Origin: an uncultured Christensenella sp.
GTDB taxonomy: Bacteria; Bacillota; Clostridia; Christensenellales; Borkfalkiaceae
DNA: 47,397 nucleotides
Reading direction: 5' to 3'
Assembly: GCA_910579585.1 (NCBI GenBank)
Contig: CAJTVA010000008.1
Coordinates: 1 to 47,397, forward strand
The position numbers and the translations under genes are program-made. Below are positions 45,821-47,397 of the stretch, one piece after another. Below the pieces are notes generated by a model. It searched no databases, was not told the origin of the DNA, and worked only from the letters and a program-made list of their open reading frames with translations. How positions within the stretch are numbered: position 1 is the stretch's first letter; each line of letters starts with the position of its first letter.

Positions 45821-47152
45821 TTAAGGGCTTACTCTGTTTATATCTCTCGGGAACATCGTCGCGTTTCTTACGTTTTTGAACCCTAAAAGGTGCATAGTCA
45901 ATCTTTCAAGCCCGAGCCCGAGCCCGCCGTGAGGGGGCGCGCCGTATTTGTGCAACATAAGATAGGTTTCGAACTCGTCGGGGTTCATACCCAACTTTTT
46001 CATTTTCTCGACCTGCATATTATAGTCGTGAATTCTCTGCCCGCCGCTCGTAATTTCAAGCCCCCTGAACAAAAGGTCGAAAGATAGGGTAACTTCGGGG
46101 TCTTCGGGGTCGTCCATCGTGTAGAACGGGCGCTTTTTGGAAAGATAGTGAGTTACGAAGAGGAAGTCTGAATTGAACTGCTGCTTTGCCCACTTGCCAA
46201 GGAAAGCTTCTTCTTCGGGCTCGAAGTCCTTCATGTCGGTTATGTTTTTCAGCTTCTTGACGCAAAGCTCTTTCGCGTCTTTGAAACGTACGCAGGGAAT
46301 GGTCGTAATCTCGGGAATATCGACTTTCAAAAGCTCTACTTCGGGCGCGTACTCGGTCTTTAACAGGTTCATTATATATTTAAGCGCACCGGTTTCCATA
46401 TTCATTATATCGGTAAAGCTGTCAATAAAGCCCATTTCGAAGTCCATTGAAATGTACTCGTTAAGGTGACGGGAAGTATCGTGGTGCTCCGCGCGGAACA
46501 CGGGCGCAATCTCGAAAACTCTCTCGAATACGGGAACAAGCGCCTGCTTGTAAAGCTGAGGGCTCTGCGCAAGATAAACGGTTTTTCCGAAGTAGTCGAG
46601 TTTGAAAACGTTCGTGCCGCCTTCTGCGCCCGCGAAGTTGATTTTAGGCGAATGAATTTCGGTAAAGTTTTTGCTCTGCAAATATTCGCGGAAGCCCCTT
46701 TGTATACCCTCTTGCAGTTTGAAAATCGCGCGTTCCTTGGGGTTGCGCAAAGTTACGGGGCGGTTGTCGAGGTTGACGGAAAGGTCGCAGTTAATCTGCT
46801 TTTTGGAAATAACGACGGGCGGAATAGCGGCGGGGGTAGAGATAATTTCTACGCCGTGAATCTGAAGCTCGTATCTCTCGCTTCCGTCGCGGGTTTCGCT
46901 TTTAACGACCTTGCCGGTAATCTTCGCCGAAGCCTGCTCTACAATACTCTCGTCCAGCCTGAAAGCCGAAAACTCGGGCGAGTAAACGCATTGAATAAGC
47001 TCGCGCGCGGTCCTTACAAGTATAAAGGCGAAGTCGGACATTTCACGGATATTGTGAATGACGCCCTTAATTTTAACTACCTTGTCAACGTTATTTTTAA
47101 ATTCGGAATAAGGAGTGCAGTCAGAGTGAACGACGCCCGAAATTTCTTCCAT
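45821..47152 (-). CDS. aspS: Aspartate--tRNA(Asp/Asn) ligase, archaeal-type
   Basis: A 443-residue class IIb synthetase. The N-terminal OB-fold anticodon domain (1-110) is followed by motif 2, FRAEHHDTSRHLNEYISMDFE, and motif 3, HGGLGLGLERLTMHLLG. The length and the absence of the GAD insertion of bacterial AspRS identify the archaeal/non-discriminating class, found in some Clostridia. Such enzymes usually also charge tRNA-Asn and rely on GatCAB; that partner is not in the window. AGAGGTAATT precedes the ATG. Confidence 0.92.
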   Translation of the reverse strand: MEEISGVVHSDCTPYSEFKNNVDKVVKIKGVIHNIREMSDFAFILVRTARELIQCVYSPEFSAFRLDESIVEQASAKITGKVVKSETRDGSERYELQIHGVEIISTPAAIPPVVISKKQINCDLSVNLDNRPVTLRNPKERAIFKLQEGIQRGFREYLQSKNFTEIHSPKINFAGAEGGTNVFKLDYFGKTVYLAQSPQLYKQALVPVFERVFEIAPVFRAEHHDTSRHLNEYISMDFEMGFIDSFTDIMNMETGALKYIMNLLKTEYAPEVELLKVDIPEITTIPCVRFKDAKELCVKKLKNITDMKDFEPEEEAFLGKWAKQQFNSDFLFVTHYLSKKRPFYTMDDPEDPEVTLSFDLLFRGLEITSGGQRIHDYNMQVEKMKKLGMNPDEFETYLMLHKYGAPPHGGLGLGLERLTMHLLGFKNVRNATMFPRDINRVSP

Positions 47153-47262
47153 AAATTACCTCTAAAAAATAGGTTTTTTATAATTTTACGGCTTTTATTT
47201 TCAAAAATCAAGTAAATTGAAATGCGGTAAAAAATTATTTTGACAATGTAAAAAATTTCTTG

Positions 47263-47291
47263 TTGCATTTATTTGGCGAAAAATATATAAT
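47263..47291 (+). promoter_or_regulatory. Promoter of the 6S-like RNA
   Basis: TTGCAT (47263-47268) and TATAAT (47286-47291) with a 17-bp spacer. A second -10 (TATAAT 47295-47300, with TTGGCG 16 bp upstream) is also possible. Confidence 0.6.
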
Positions 47292-47298
47292 ATATATA

Positions 47299-47397
47299 AT
47301 GTCTGCGGTGTTCGTGGTATGGGAAATTCGTAATCCACAATGTAAAAAACGGGAGCGGTCCGTTCGCGGAAATAGTCAAGGTCTGAAATCGGAAAGT
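47299..47397 (+). ncRNA. ssrS: Probable 6S RNA, 5' part only (cut by window end)
   Basis: After the promoter the sequence CTGCGGTGTTCGTGG is typical of the 5' arm of Bacillota 6S RNAs, followed by segments such as GTAATCCACAATG and GGGAGCGGTCCGTT. 6S RNA mimics an open promoter and sequesters the sigma-70 holoenzyme in slow growth. The 3' arm that should pair with this 5' arm lies beyond the window. It could also be another structured RNA; I rely on recognition, not on a covariance search. Confidence 0.45.

Noticed and set aside
1..47397. CRISPR array, tRNA or rRNA genes, insertion sequence with transposase, stop-codon reassignment
   Set aside because: No regularly spaced repeats, no cloverleaf or rRNA sequence, and no transposase were seen; TGA, TAA and TAG all end well-recognised genes at the expected positions.

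Overview
The window looks like one chromosome segment from an uncultured anaerobic Gram-positive bacterium of class Clostridia (Bacillota). The evidence is a single-polypeptide pyruvate:ferredoxin oxidoreductase, CdaA, an ECF transporter core, YqeK, RsfS, TrmK and Nif3 families, an archaeal-type AspRS, and many strong TTGACA-17-TATAAT promoters with AGGAGG-type ribosome sites. Base composition is fairly balanced. A Christensenellales-like relative is my guess; no 16S gene is present to settle it. Nearly all genes are housekeeping genes, tightly packed, often overlapping by ATGA.

Layout: 1-2241 holds pgk-tpiA on the minus strand. 2278-7134 is a plus-strand run of tyrA, a DUF1934 gene, a metallo-beta-lactamase-fold hydrolase, a degenerate rho-like gene, obg and yhbY. 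7135-17370 is a mosaic: a membrane protein, a nadD-yqeK fusion and rsfS, a deoC-like aldolase, a surface lipoprotein behind a structured leader, a Dda-like helicase, pgi, a membrane-anchored alpha/beta hydrolase, and an AT-rich XRE regulator cassette with two operators. 17472-21096 is PFOR. 21127-24626 is a fused ecfA1A2, ecfT and truA. 24710-28922 holds a membrane protein, mnmE, a lysR-type regulator and holA. 28943-38079 runs cdaA, a 35-residue cdaR remnant, DUF1015, lysC, a degenerate MBL protein, aroC-aroB-aroE-aroQ-aroK and an SDR. 38146-44150 is dgt-dnaG-rpoD-trmK-nif3-zinc-ribbon. 44151-45750 has a small-RNA-like locus, an SGNH hydrolase and a flavoprotein. The right end has aspS on the minus strand and the 5' part of a probable 6S RNA.

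Two repeat families stand out, neither of which I can match to a known element. (1) A 29-bp dispersed repeat, left arm CCGTTATTTCAA and right arm GCATATNCGGGGGGCAA, occurs in eight recognisable copies, seven of them inside essential genes (tyrA, obg, twice in ecfA1A2, aroB, aroE, trmK). Five of these are read in one common frame (the full ones as S/G-I-x-G/V-G-Q); one copy sits exactly at the ecfA1/ecfA2 fusion junction. (2) A 180-bp element at 7151-7330 and, inverted, at 15532-15709 folds into four hairpins. The two copies differ by compensatory base changes in every stem while the loops are conserved, which suggests a selected RNA structure. Each copy ends at the TAG stop codon of an opposing gene.

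Other points worth attention: a Rho-family protein lacking the catalytic glutamate, Q-loop and R-loop; a ComEC-type MBL domain lacking the HxHxDH motif; a CdaR reduced to its membrane helix; and a helicase gene whose -10 box predicts a leaderless mRNA. All calls were made by reading the sequence; no database search was run.
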